64,000 nucleotides of DNA, from contig JASAMV010006009.1 in assembly GCA_030248065.1 (NCBI GenBank), positions 1-64,000 of the forward strand, given 5' to 3'. The DNA comes from Rhynchonema sp. JSB1_4. Its lineage: Eukaryota > Nematoda > Chromadorea > Monhysterida > Xyalidae. Of this stretch, positions 10,901 to 22,900 are shown piece after piece. Both the position numbers and the translations under genes were made by a program. Each line of letters starts with the position of its first letter. Position 1 is the stretch's first letter. The notes beneath the pieces were generated by a model. It was not told the DNA's origin and did not search any database. It saw only the letters and a program-made list of their open reading frames with translations.

Positions 10901-13900
10901 CGTTCAGCGTCCAGCTGCAGACAACGATTGCTGAACGTCTCGTATCTGGTGCCGGCGCGTGATGTCGGCACCAACTTCTCCTGTGTTTTCGATTCGCTAC
11001 CGTCCTGCTGGTCCTTGTCCGGTACATGGTTCTGTTGATGTGCTGCACTGGTGTTGTTGTGGTCTGGAGATGCGTCCGGCATAGTCTCGTCCGATGCAGA
11101 CGCTGTGCTGGAAATGATCATTTGTCCGTACAGCAGCAAGCAGTAGTGTCGTTGGGAAATCAAAAAGTCAGGATACCGGATACCCAAAGTCCAAAATTTT
11201 CGGATACCGACCCAAAATGAAAAATCTCGCATACCAGGGGCGGTTGTTCAAAAAAGGTCAATTTTTAGAGGAAAATAGAGCAAAATTGGTGTTGAATGCA
11301 CAAAAAAGGTCATTTTTTGGGTTATGCTTGCGCCAGCAAGCGATTTTGAGCATTTTGGAGGTAAAAAATGGGCGATTTTTACGGTTTTCGGAAAAATTTT
11401 AGGGTAGGATTAAGGATACCCCTGGACAAAAAGTCAGGATACCGGATACCCCTGGGTGAAAGAATCAAGATACCGGATCAAGAGGGGTAACCCCCCCCCA
11501 ACGACACCACTGGCAGCAAAATTGATTGACTGATGAGGGCATAGCTGAATTCACGAACAAGTGTCTGCCAAGCATCGACAAGTGTGAGTATTTTAAAGTG
11601 GACATGTGGAATAAACACTGTTCACGAAGAACGTAAAGCGAACCGTCTAGCAGCGGTGAGTGGCACCAACGGAATGCTGCCGGCTGTGGTCGGTGACAGC
11701 AAGGCCCCAACTAGTGTGGTCGTCGTCGGGTCCACTGTGAAATCGCCGCCGATAATATGCGTCACGCACGCGGTCATCGTACTTTTCAATTTCTAAAGCA
11801 TTTGAGATGTAACACCTGTACAGCAGGGCGTGACTGGGCTCGATCTTGCATTTGCATAGTTTCCTTTAGTCGTTGTATAAACGCGGCCAGCAACTCAAAA
11901 CACAATTCTATTTTTAACCAAGACCAAGCCCTGTACAACAAACACTTTTCACCTCAAATTGTTCGTGCGTCAAGTGCTTGGTGAGTCTGGGGTCAGCGGT
12001 GGCGAGCAGGAAGAAGAACGACGGATTCGCCCATCGCGGGAACGATTTGTGTCCGGGATGGAATTTGGATTGAACAAATGACGTGAATTCATCCACCAAT
12101 TCACAACATTGCAGGGCTAGTTGCGGACGGCAGTCGGCCGCGACGAATCGGGCCAGCTCGCGATGATACTGAAACATTCAAGGATGATAAAGACCCTGGT
12201 TCACTTTCTAGACTTAAAATTACACGTTAGTTTGTTGCTTCTAATATGCTTTGATGAAAGAGAAAAATTCAGAGCATAGACCACATGTTTTGATGTCGAA
12301 CACTTGATGCCGTACGCTAGATTGACCACCCAAAACATTTGACATTATTAATCACATCGTAGGTTTGCGCTTGGAAAATAAATGAAATAAATCAAAAAGC
12401 ACCCGTTTCTACCCAAACCTCAAACGCAAAGTTGTACGCCTGAATCATCGTGTCGCGATACGACTGTCGTTCGGTGGCGTTTAACGATGAGAACTCCTGG
12501 TCATTCAACAAATCCTGGCTCATGTCGTGTATGTGCGTCATGATCGTGTCGCGAAGACTGATCGCCCGACCCTGATAGTAAAGGCGACGCATGAATGGAA
12601 AGTTGTTTCGGATAAGAACACAACAGCTGCGGGACACCCAATCATACAGCTGCCTGCAGCACCGTTTTGGGTGACGGCTGAGCGTGTCATGCGGTGCGGT
12701 GTCGCAGCTGTCACGTACTCATCCGAAACAACTTTTCGTCCATGCTGTAGTTCGCTATGTTCTTTGCAAAATTTTCAAATTTTAAACTAAACGTTTGTAG
12801 AAGAAACGCAGACTAAATGAGTACCTTTAGATTCTGCACTTGATCAGCGATCATTTCATGACAACTACACTGATCCTCCTTCTCCTCCAGCAGTTCGTTG
12901 GTGATTTTCTCTCGCATCACCTTGCACTGCGCGGACAGATGTTTCGAATTGACAACCACCAGGTACACGCCGTTGACTGGGATCTGACGGACATGGAGCG
13001 CGGGGGTGGGGGGGGGGGGCCCCCCCCCCCCCCCCCCTTGGTGGGACCCCCCTCCCTTTCCCTCCTCCCCCCCCCCCCCCCCGCCCCCGTGAGCAGTTGC
13101 ATAAAGTAGGACATAAAACGCTAGTATGGCACATAACAACGAAACGTGGGCTTTAAAAGTATAACAAAGACAATTCCAATACTTTTTAGTTGACAAAGAA
13201 TATGAAAGCTAACATCGGTGTACTGCAACGAGACCAATGTGTCCGGGTCGGGATTGACATAACATTGACCGCCGTGCATTTGGCGCCACGAGTCTTCATC
13301 GGCTTGGTCGGATTTCACAAGAATCAGGTGGCTGAGCAAAATTTAATACATTGATTTTCATGCCTTGGTTTTTAGAATTATGCGGTTCGACTGTGACTCA
13401 AGGGGGATCCAGGGGGTCACAGGGAACCATGTCCCCCCTTTGGTTTATGAAGAGGGGGTCCAGTCGGAAGGAAGAAGGAAAAAGGATCCCCCCAAGTCGC
13501 CGGATTTTCTCTGATACACTTCAAAAGTCCAAAAATCACGAAGCGTCGAATACACCCATTTTCATTGAAATTTGGTTTTCGCGCGCGTAAAAGTGCCACA
13601 ATTTCGCGCGCTTCGTCACATTTTTATTTGGTGTGAAAAAAGAGCAAATTTAAAACAAGCACTAGATAAAATGACTTTTCAGAAATGGAACAAGCACTCG
13701 ATAAAAATGACTTTTTGGATTTGGCTGCCCCCTCGGCCAAAACTGGATCCGTCACTGCTGCGATGACCAGAAGACAAAGCCCCCGGGCGGTGATTCACCA
13801 TGTAAACAACCTCACGGCCGATAATGACCAACCCGCGTTTGTCAGCCATGTGTTTGGGTACTTCGAACTCATTCCTGCCACAAGTCACATTCAACAACAG

Positions 13901-16900
13901 CTGCAAGTGTTCGTGGTCGTTGGCCGCCGATTGTTCGCAGAACATCAGATAGTCCTTGGTGGCGATCGTCCGGGGCGTCACCACCTGTCCGAGCAAGGAT
14001 AAAATAAAACGTTGGAATTAAACTGTTTTTCTCAGAAGACAGGTGTTGCGTAAATTAGGCAGCTGCTGGCGGCCAATGCCACCACGTGTTTTCGCTGCAA
14101 GCAAAGTGCACAGCTGAGCTGAGTGATGTCCTAAATTTCCTCTCTGATATTTTTTCAATTTTAGGTGCATTGTGATAGCTGCCTACCAACATGTTGGTTG
14201 TGTGCGTGGTGGTTAATTTAGTTAATACTAAAATACGTGGTCTTCGTGATGTGGATGGCTACATTAAAATTTCAGTTCAATTATATATACTCATTATTAT
14301 TGCCGGGTTCAACTTCGGTGTGGCTCAGAACTGCGGTGGTCATTAGTTCTGCTCGAATTAACTTCGTCACCTGGCCAAAGCGGACTCGTTCGCCAGGAGT
14401 GTGTTAACCAAGAGGGTTATAAAGACACGCGCAAGTGCGGAAAAGATGCAGACTAGGACGTCACAGTAGGATGAAAGCAATCACATGGATTGTCTTACCC
14501 CATTATCGTCTTTCAGAGTGGCGATAACCTGATTTTAATGGAATAAGCTCACACCTGATACAGGCTTGCACTTGACGGAACCTTCTCCAGAATAAGTGAA
14601 CATCATGACATCATGATGACCACAAGGAACAACGTAACCGAAAGACTGGAGGTCAGCCAAAACTAGACCGACCAACTCACCATCACATACTGATGTTCGT
14701 GTAATTTTTTGAGCAGATCCTCAATCGTGCATCCCTCGCGCAGTTCGAATTTTGTGGCAATCTCGAGATCGTTGGTGAGCAGTTTGGCAAATCCCATTGC
14801 CCGCGTCGCCCGTTCGTGTGTGTTGCGCATCATGCGTTTGCTGTCACGACACAGACGCAGGATTGTCGAATGACGAGTGCTGCTGCAACACCAAATTGGA
14901 CTTTGGTGCCGTTGCTTGGTTGAAGTTGCGTTTTTCACTTTTTTTCAAAAATGTCAACGGCAAATACATGACTAAAAATTCATTATACAAATTTTATCGT
15001 TGGTTCAATTCAGCAAGCCGTAGCAAATAACTTTCCAGTATGGCATGCTTGCACTCCATTTCCGAAACTGCGTTTTTCGCAACATGAACACAAACTTAGC
15101 GCACAAGTAACCCGAGTGCAATGGCACCTTTGGTCATGTTCATGGTCACTATCGACATCCGTGGCCGACAACACAGTCTCGTGCTCATGCTCGTCATTGT
15201 TGTCGTTCGGTTCGGGTGGGTACTTGATGCGTTCGTATGTCTGCGCCAGATGTTCGCGCACCATTTCGTCGAACATGCACTCGCCCGAATTGCTGCAAAC
15301 AAAGGTGGCTCACAAAAATAGATAGCCCGCTCTTTCGCAGAAATAACCATGTGCTGTGTAATATTTTCAAACTGAACACTACGCAGTAAGTAGTAGAAAG
15401 TGGAACTGCACCCATGAAGGTCATTCCGCAGCGAAGTATCCGTTGCCTGAAGACAGGTTACAACAACAAACCATAACAACTAAAGAAACACTGTCAGAGC
15501 GTTTTGTATCACATTTTCAAATGTTGCTTACTGGTACCGGTAGGCCGACGAACTCTGAGGCAGAAAACTATTTGATTGGTTGGGTCACTGAGCACCGAAT
15601 AATCACTGAAGAAATGCGTCCAGTCATCATGAACCAACCCAAAATCGCCACTAACCAGAACATTTTGGCAGCATTACTTTCACCACTGTTCACACTGATA
15701 GCAATGCCCTTTGCGAATTTCCACTCATTCTCCAGATCTTTCATCAGTTTCTGCCACCATTCCAGTGGCGTATCCATCACGAGTGTGTGCGACGTCACCC
15801 ACGCTCGAACGTACTTGAGGTACACCTAATGGCAGAACAATTGAGTGATTGACAATTGCTTCAAGCACATTTGGAAACTGGTAGCAAATTGTTCACTTTC
15901 AACAACTGCTAAATTTATTGTTTGGAACCAACAATTTTTCGATGCACTCGATTTCGGTAGCAAAGCCACGCGGAAATAACCTAACATAGTGCTGAACCCA
16001 ATGCCTAACACCGAAACTTCGTTAAAATTATCGACTCACATCAAACATGCGCTGCAAGTCGGCTTCAAACGATTTCAGATCGGTGACAATCAACGTCTGC
16101 AGATTTGGTTCGTCGGTTGCTGTGGTCGTGGCTTGCACAAAATCCTGATAGTAGACCTTCACTTCCACCGCTGCTTCCAGACAATCGTGGCAATCGCGCA
16201 TTAGCTGGAGGGAAGATTAGGATATGCAGAGTGTGGAAATACATGATTGATGTTTAATGGTGTTTACCCTAACCTGGACATGCAACATTTGCCCAAATAC
16301 TAATTAAAACTCAAAGTCAATGAACACGTGACCGTCGGGTGTTACAAAATCTAGCACCAGATACATAAATTTGTCGGCCGATGCTTGACGTTTCATGAGA
16401 CAAACACTCACGGCATCTCGCGGTTCAATAACAAGATTTCTTCCTCTCACAAACCAAAATTAAATGAGTCTCACAAACAGTTGCCGCACCGAAGAACTGG
16501 TTCTTTATTTTTTTTATCAAAAAACCGAAAAAAACCGATAAAGAACCGCAGTGTACAAACATGGGGGAACTCAAAACAAGCATTTTGGGCAAGTTTTGCG
16601 TATTACTGGCATCACGCATGTGTTTTATAATGGTTATTATGTTATGCTATGCCCAAAACATGTACGGGTTTTATTACCGCGCTCCGGTTTCAAAAAAGTT
16701 TGTCCGTTATTCCAAAAAAACCTGCCGAATTTCTGGGAGTCCTGGGTCAGCCCGGTTTTTCCACACACCAGAAGGCGTGAAAAAAAACTTTTTTGGTTTT
16801 TACGCGGCAAAAACACTAACTTTCGACTGAGCAGACAATTTTGTAAAGTAATAAAGTTCAACGCAAGCCACGCACCGTGTGCACGCTCTGTCCGTCCGAC

Positions 16901-19900
16901 TTCATATTGTTCTGCAACTGATTCTGTTCAGCAATCTGGTAACGCAGCCATTGATGCACAAGATCGAGGGAGATGCGCAACAGAAACATGAACAACGGCT
17001 TGAACGACGGCAGGTTCATATCGTGGAACAGCGGATGTCGCTCGCCGTACTGCAGCTCGGCGTCGCAGTGGATTAGCGGCACCTGTAATTACTCTGCGTT
17101 ACTGTAGCAGCATATCAGCAAAAAACAGCATTACATGAGTTCTCATCGTGCAAGCCAGGTTGCAACTGAGTTGCCAGACGCAACGTTATGTACATTTGCA
17201 AACAGCACCTGTTGCGAGACGAGCAGTTTCGACTGGAGCTCCTTGTCAATGAGCGGGGGATCGACGGTCTTGTCGAGTGTCTGCGATGACAAAGCGGGAC
17301 TGCTGCCCAACTCGGTGGTGGCGTGCAGACTCGGATTGGCACTCAGATAGCGTTCGGTCGAGTCGGTGCCAGTCGATGTGCTCGGCGACTTGGTCAACGA
17401 TGCCGACAACGACGGTGGTGACGTCACCGAACTGTCGCGTGCGAAAGACAGATTCGCCGATGCCGACACTTGTTTGAATGGTTTCGGTGGTTCTCCACCC
17501 AATCGCTGACCCGTGCTGCTGCCCAAACTAGAGTTGTGCAGATCACGCAGCCATGTGTATTGATGGTTCGGGGTCAATGGCTGCAATTAGCAAGTTACAA
17601 AGGTAAAAACTAGCCTAAAGACTTGCAGCAAGTGCAAGCTAGGGGTACCCAGCAAACTTAAAATGGAGCCAGTTTTGGCAGCCATTGCAATACTTTGTCA
17701 CAGTGAAAACATTTCCTCTCCTTGGATTGCATAACCACCGTGCAGGGATTTTCAGCAAACATAATTGTATCCAATCCAGGTCAGTACTCGATAATTGTTA
17801 GCTTGTCACGCAAACCACTGCATCAGCAAAACCAACCATAAATTTCATCGAGTATTTGGGCGTCATGTTGGTGCCGCCGAGTGGTTGTTCGGTCCTGGTC
17901 TCAGCCCGGTCACCCCCGCCACTGCTGCTACTGCCAGTCACGGTCGGCACGACAGCGGGTGTGTGCTTGTCCAATGCATTCCTCGCCTTCAACAACGTCG
18001 CCACCGTGCGTCGATGCAACAGATTGAGCGCGCGCAGCATGCCGTCCTTTCGCAGATTCTTCTGCACAAAATGGTAATAGAGCATGCCGAGCTCCTCGGC
18101 CGAACCGACGGCATCGCCGGTCTCCGTCGTGCCTGCAGATGGGAACTGATCGAAAATGTCGCTCCGTCCAACCAACGCAGGTGCCAACCTTCGTGGGTCG
18201 ACGTCGACGTGGTCTGTCTGGCAGCAGGTCCCAATGGGAGATCGGGCTCGGAGAATGTCGCACGACTCGGCACCAGACCAATGTCGATCAGTGAATCCTT
18301 GCGATCTGCAAAGATAATTATGTTCATGAGGATAGATACCATGGGGGCTAGCACTTACGCGCCATGCGCGCAAATGTTTGGGTATTTTGAGGTAAAAATA
18401 CCGATTTAGCACTAATTTTGGCCAATTTGGTAAGAAATTGGCATTTTCAGGGCAAAATCGGAGGATACTCACCAGTGGTGTCGTTGGGAAATCAAAAAGT
18501 CAGGATACCGGATACCCAAAATCCGAAATTTTCGGATACCGGATACCCAAAATGAAAAATCTCGGATACCAGCGGGGGGGGTGCCCAGAATAGTGAAACA
18601 TTCATACGGGGCTGCTGATTTGGGAAATGTTACAAGTTGAAGAATACAAAATCGGTGTGAAAGCGCAAAATGATGATTTTGGGGAAATGCTTGCGAGAAC
18701 AAGTGATTTTGAGCAGTTTGGAGATAAAAATGGGCGCTTTTTATCGTTTTCGAATTTTTAGGAACACACAAACCACACCTTCGGAAAAAATCGGGCTCGT
18801 GTTGGTGATACTCACTGCACCGGGGTACAAATGGGGATACCTACTGTGCCATGCCAAACGTCGGGGGGATACCTACTGTAACGGGCAGGGCAGTGGCAGG
18901 CAAATGGTTGCAAGGTACCCTTGGGGGATGGATCCAGGTACCCACCCCTACCCAGACTCCGGAAGGTTGTAAGGTACCTCTAAGGTCCGAAAAAGGGTTT
19001 TTTGCACGCATAATACTGCAAAATTGGCCAAAAAAATGGTATTTTTGTATTTCGGAAAATTTGCCTAAAATGGCTATTATACGGAGTTTTTTTCAGTGCG
19101 CCCATCACTGACCCATGTCATCCTCGTCGGTGTCAGTGTCTGACTGGGCGCCGGCCCTGTCTTCATTGTAGTAGCAGTTGACGAACGGCCACGACACACC
19201 GGATTGTTTGGGGGCATTGTTGGCATCCTTGGGCAGCGCCTTTTTCTTGAATCCCAGCACCCAAAGGCCGATCTCGTGCAAACGATCGGCGATACCCGAT
19301 GAGATATTGTACCAAACGTAGAGCACCTGAGCGGAATACAAAAATGGTGCTATGTATGACAAACATAAACATTATCCTTATATTTTTGCATCAACCTTCA
19401 ATCGTTCTTGTGCGGCATTGAACTGATCCCCGGTCATTTTCGCCATTGTTTTCGATGACGGATAGATCTCGGAGAGCGCCTCGTATTTGTGCAGCAAATG
19501 GCGGACGCGACGTTTCACAGCCTGACACAAGCGCAAACACTTTCTTTCGCACAACAAACTGATGACAAAGCTACAATGTTAGCAACCTGATGTTCTTCGA
19601 GAAATGCGACCGTCAATCGGACATAGTTCGACGACTCGATCAACGCCACATCACCGTCATCAATCGTTGTCTGTGATGTTTCAAGTGCCGACGAACTGTT
19701 GCTATCATGCAGAATAGCTGTGAGCGCGCTTGAATTCGATATCGACAGGCGGTCTGGCAAAAAATTACGCTTCAAAAGAAAGAATGACGGATGAAAAACC
19801 AGGAAAAAAGTTGCCTCTTTGGCTATGCTATGCTTGCGCAATACGTTCCTTGTTCTTTGAAAAAAAACTGTTTTTTTTTCAAATGCTTTTCCAGTACTTA

Positions 19901-22900
19901 AGGTAACCCAGTCGAGAAAGCAAGGTGCTTGGGGGTACAAAATATGTGCATTTGACACAAAAGACAAAAGTACCGTTACATCAACAATTTCTATCCGAAC
20001 ATCCAGCTCAAAATTTACCTGAAGCGAAAAACTCATCGGTAAACAGTTGAAAAACGCCTTTGAAATACATATGGAAAAGTATTCGGGCCTCGGGAAAAAA
20101 CGAGTTTGCGTGAAAAAAAATAGTTTTTTCCGTCCGCCAGCACATCTATGGTATAAAATAATTTCCTGTTCACAAAATTACAAAAACAAACTAAAATGGT
20201 TACTAAACTAATGCTAAACCAACTCTGATCCTCCACAGCAGGTGTGCCAGGTGCGGTCTCACAATCACTGGTTAGTCCACCCGGTTCACTAGCAAACGAC
20301 ATTAGTACGCTGTGCGAATCGTCAACCCGGAAATTGGCGATTTCGTCCAGACACTTGCGTCGTTTGCCTTGCAGCTCGGTGAGAGCCTCGTCGTATGCCT
20401 TGGTTGATGTCTGCAAAGGTATAAGGTATGATTTTTGATTGTGGTTCTATCAGCCAGCTAGTTTGCATCACTAATCCAACCCAATCACTGTTTGTGTTCA
20501 ACTGCTCACCCTCGTTTCCACGACACCATGCATCGGCAAGCCCATCAAGTATGTGCGCAAATACAGCCAGAGAAAGTCGCCGTAGCTCATGTCCTTGTCA
20601 TTGTTTTCGTCCATCTCCTGCAGACCGATTCGACTCACACGACGTCCTGTGCAGGTTGTTGTTCATTTTAGTTTCGTGAGCGTCTGCTAGCTTGTGGTTG
20701 TGACCGTCCAACGTCATGAAGGTTTTAAATCATCTTCTAATCGTGGGGTTAACACACAATAATTTCTACAAGTCTCGAAAAGCACAAAAACCATTTCTTG
20801 TTCACCTCGGCCTCGCAACCAAAATTCGCTCCTGCCCGTTCGCTCTGATGTTTTCTTATCTCGTTCAGTACCTTTACGAATCAGCACCTGTGAATTAAAA
20901 AATATCACCAGGGTTGTTAGCCACTTGAGGTGGCGATTTCGCTCCTCGAGATTTTGAAATCGTCACTCACTTGTATGTTGCATGTAATTATTCAATAAAA
21001 TGCGCGCGAAAATTAACGATTTTGACCTTAGATATGCGAATGTTGGTTCCGAAATCACCACATGGAGTTTGGCGAGTTTCACCACTGGCCATTTGAACCT
21101 TATTTTAGGCTTCTGTTGCACCAGGTTTTAACACCAGGGAACCTCGATGTCGAGTTCAGGTTCTATAGCGAGTCGCCTTAACTACTGATTCGGTACCTAG
21201 GGACCAGAATAATTTGGCACTTGTTACAATAGCGAATGCATTTGTAACGGGCCGCCATTGAGAAAATTCGGGACCGGCCAGGCGGCCAATATTGGTACGT
21301 ATAGCGAGTGCACATATAGCGAGATTTGACCGTATCACACAACGGCGGCACAGCAAACTAAACCGGTTTGGGATGACATTGTTCGAAACAACGAAATTTT
21401 TCGACAATGAAGCCAGCCAGCCAAACAAGACAGAGAATGAAATTTCACAATCCATGCAATTGCATCATCAAGTGTCTGCGTCGAGCCTGGTCTGGCAGGG
21501 AAGCGTGCACATATGAAAACGAAGTGTACCCTGACATTGTGTTTACAATCAGTTCAAACAACGCACCAGCAGGATCAGGCAAAGCCTTTGCAAAAGAGTT
21601 ATTCGTTGTCCAATTACAGTCGTTTATTTCAAAATCGGCTTGTAGCAAATGCTACTAAGTCGAATGCAAATGCTACTATTTTTAGAAACAAATTTTTGTA
21701 AGACCTATTTTCATGATTTGTCTGATTTTCGCCCCTCATTAGTCAAGTATTATCTGATCTGAACAACACCTTGGGAATGAACAGAGTACACTTCGCGCGT
21801 AGCGCACGATCTTTTGCCTTCGCGCGGTATTTTTGCACATTTTCCATGAATATGAGTCATAGTTTTTTGCCACTTAAAAATTTCCGGTTGCTACTAAAAA
21901 TCGAGGTTTAGTTACAGTTTGCTACTCAGAATTCAGGGTTTAGTAGCAAAAATATACCATTAGCTTAGGTATCCAAACTTTTCTTTCTTTATGGTCTTCA
22001 CCCCGAAAATACAAAAGTTTTGCGCTTCGCGCGTTACTTGATTTATTGTCATGGTCACAAGTTGCGAGCTGGTGGGTCGGTCGCCAAATAACTGTTGAAC
22101 ACTTCAATCACTGGCATTCATGTTTATTGATCGTTTGGTCTTTGACTGTTGAAACACGAATGCGTGTGATTATGAGAAACCAGAGATATCGAGCAAAATT
22201 TTCGAGCAAAAGGTGCTGCTTGAAAATTTGGTTCATGATCACAGGTAAAACTAAGACAAAACTTAAGCGATTCGCTTTCGTTCGCCAACCCTGCAGTGGA
22301 TCTTACGAACCTCACATTCACTCACGTAATCATGGGTGGCCAGACTGAAGCCGAAAAAATTAGCGCGCTTCGAGCGCATTGTTGTAGTATGCCTTGCACT
22401 CGGTGTTATCGTCTGATTATACGTGACTAATGGGACACAAAAACAAGAAAAACACCGACAAAATGGCCTTTAAAAATTTGCTACTAAAAAGTGTCGTTGT
22501 AGTCGCAATTGCCAGTGGCTGATTTTGAAATAAAAAAACTCTGATCTGAGTAGTGTAGAGCTCTGCAATGGGTTCTACAGTGTAGAACCCTTTGCAGAGC
22601 CTCAAACGAAAGTGCATTGGCCTTATTGGTGTCTATGACGGGGCGCAAATCTCAAGCAGTGACTGTTTGTTTCAATGCTCTGCTCGTGGTTCATGTTCAT
22701 ACTATACACATGCTCATGTTTCAACAGCGCGAAAATTTTGTATTTTTAGTGTTTCGGTGCTAAAGGAAAGTCATTTTTGGACACATTCAATCTAGTAAAT
22801 GTTTTTGCTACTGATCCCTAAAATTTTAGTAACAATTGCTATCATTCAGTAGCAAAAAATCTATGGTTATGGCCCACCTGAAACCAGTTGTAGAACCGTT

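Noticed and set aside
12865..13196. Gly/Pro-rich ORFs on both strands
   Set aside because: Produced by translating the G/C homopolymer tract. Only the part from 12983 down is a MAP3K4 exon.
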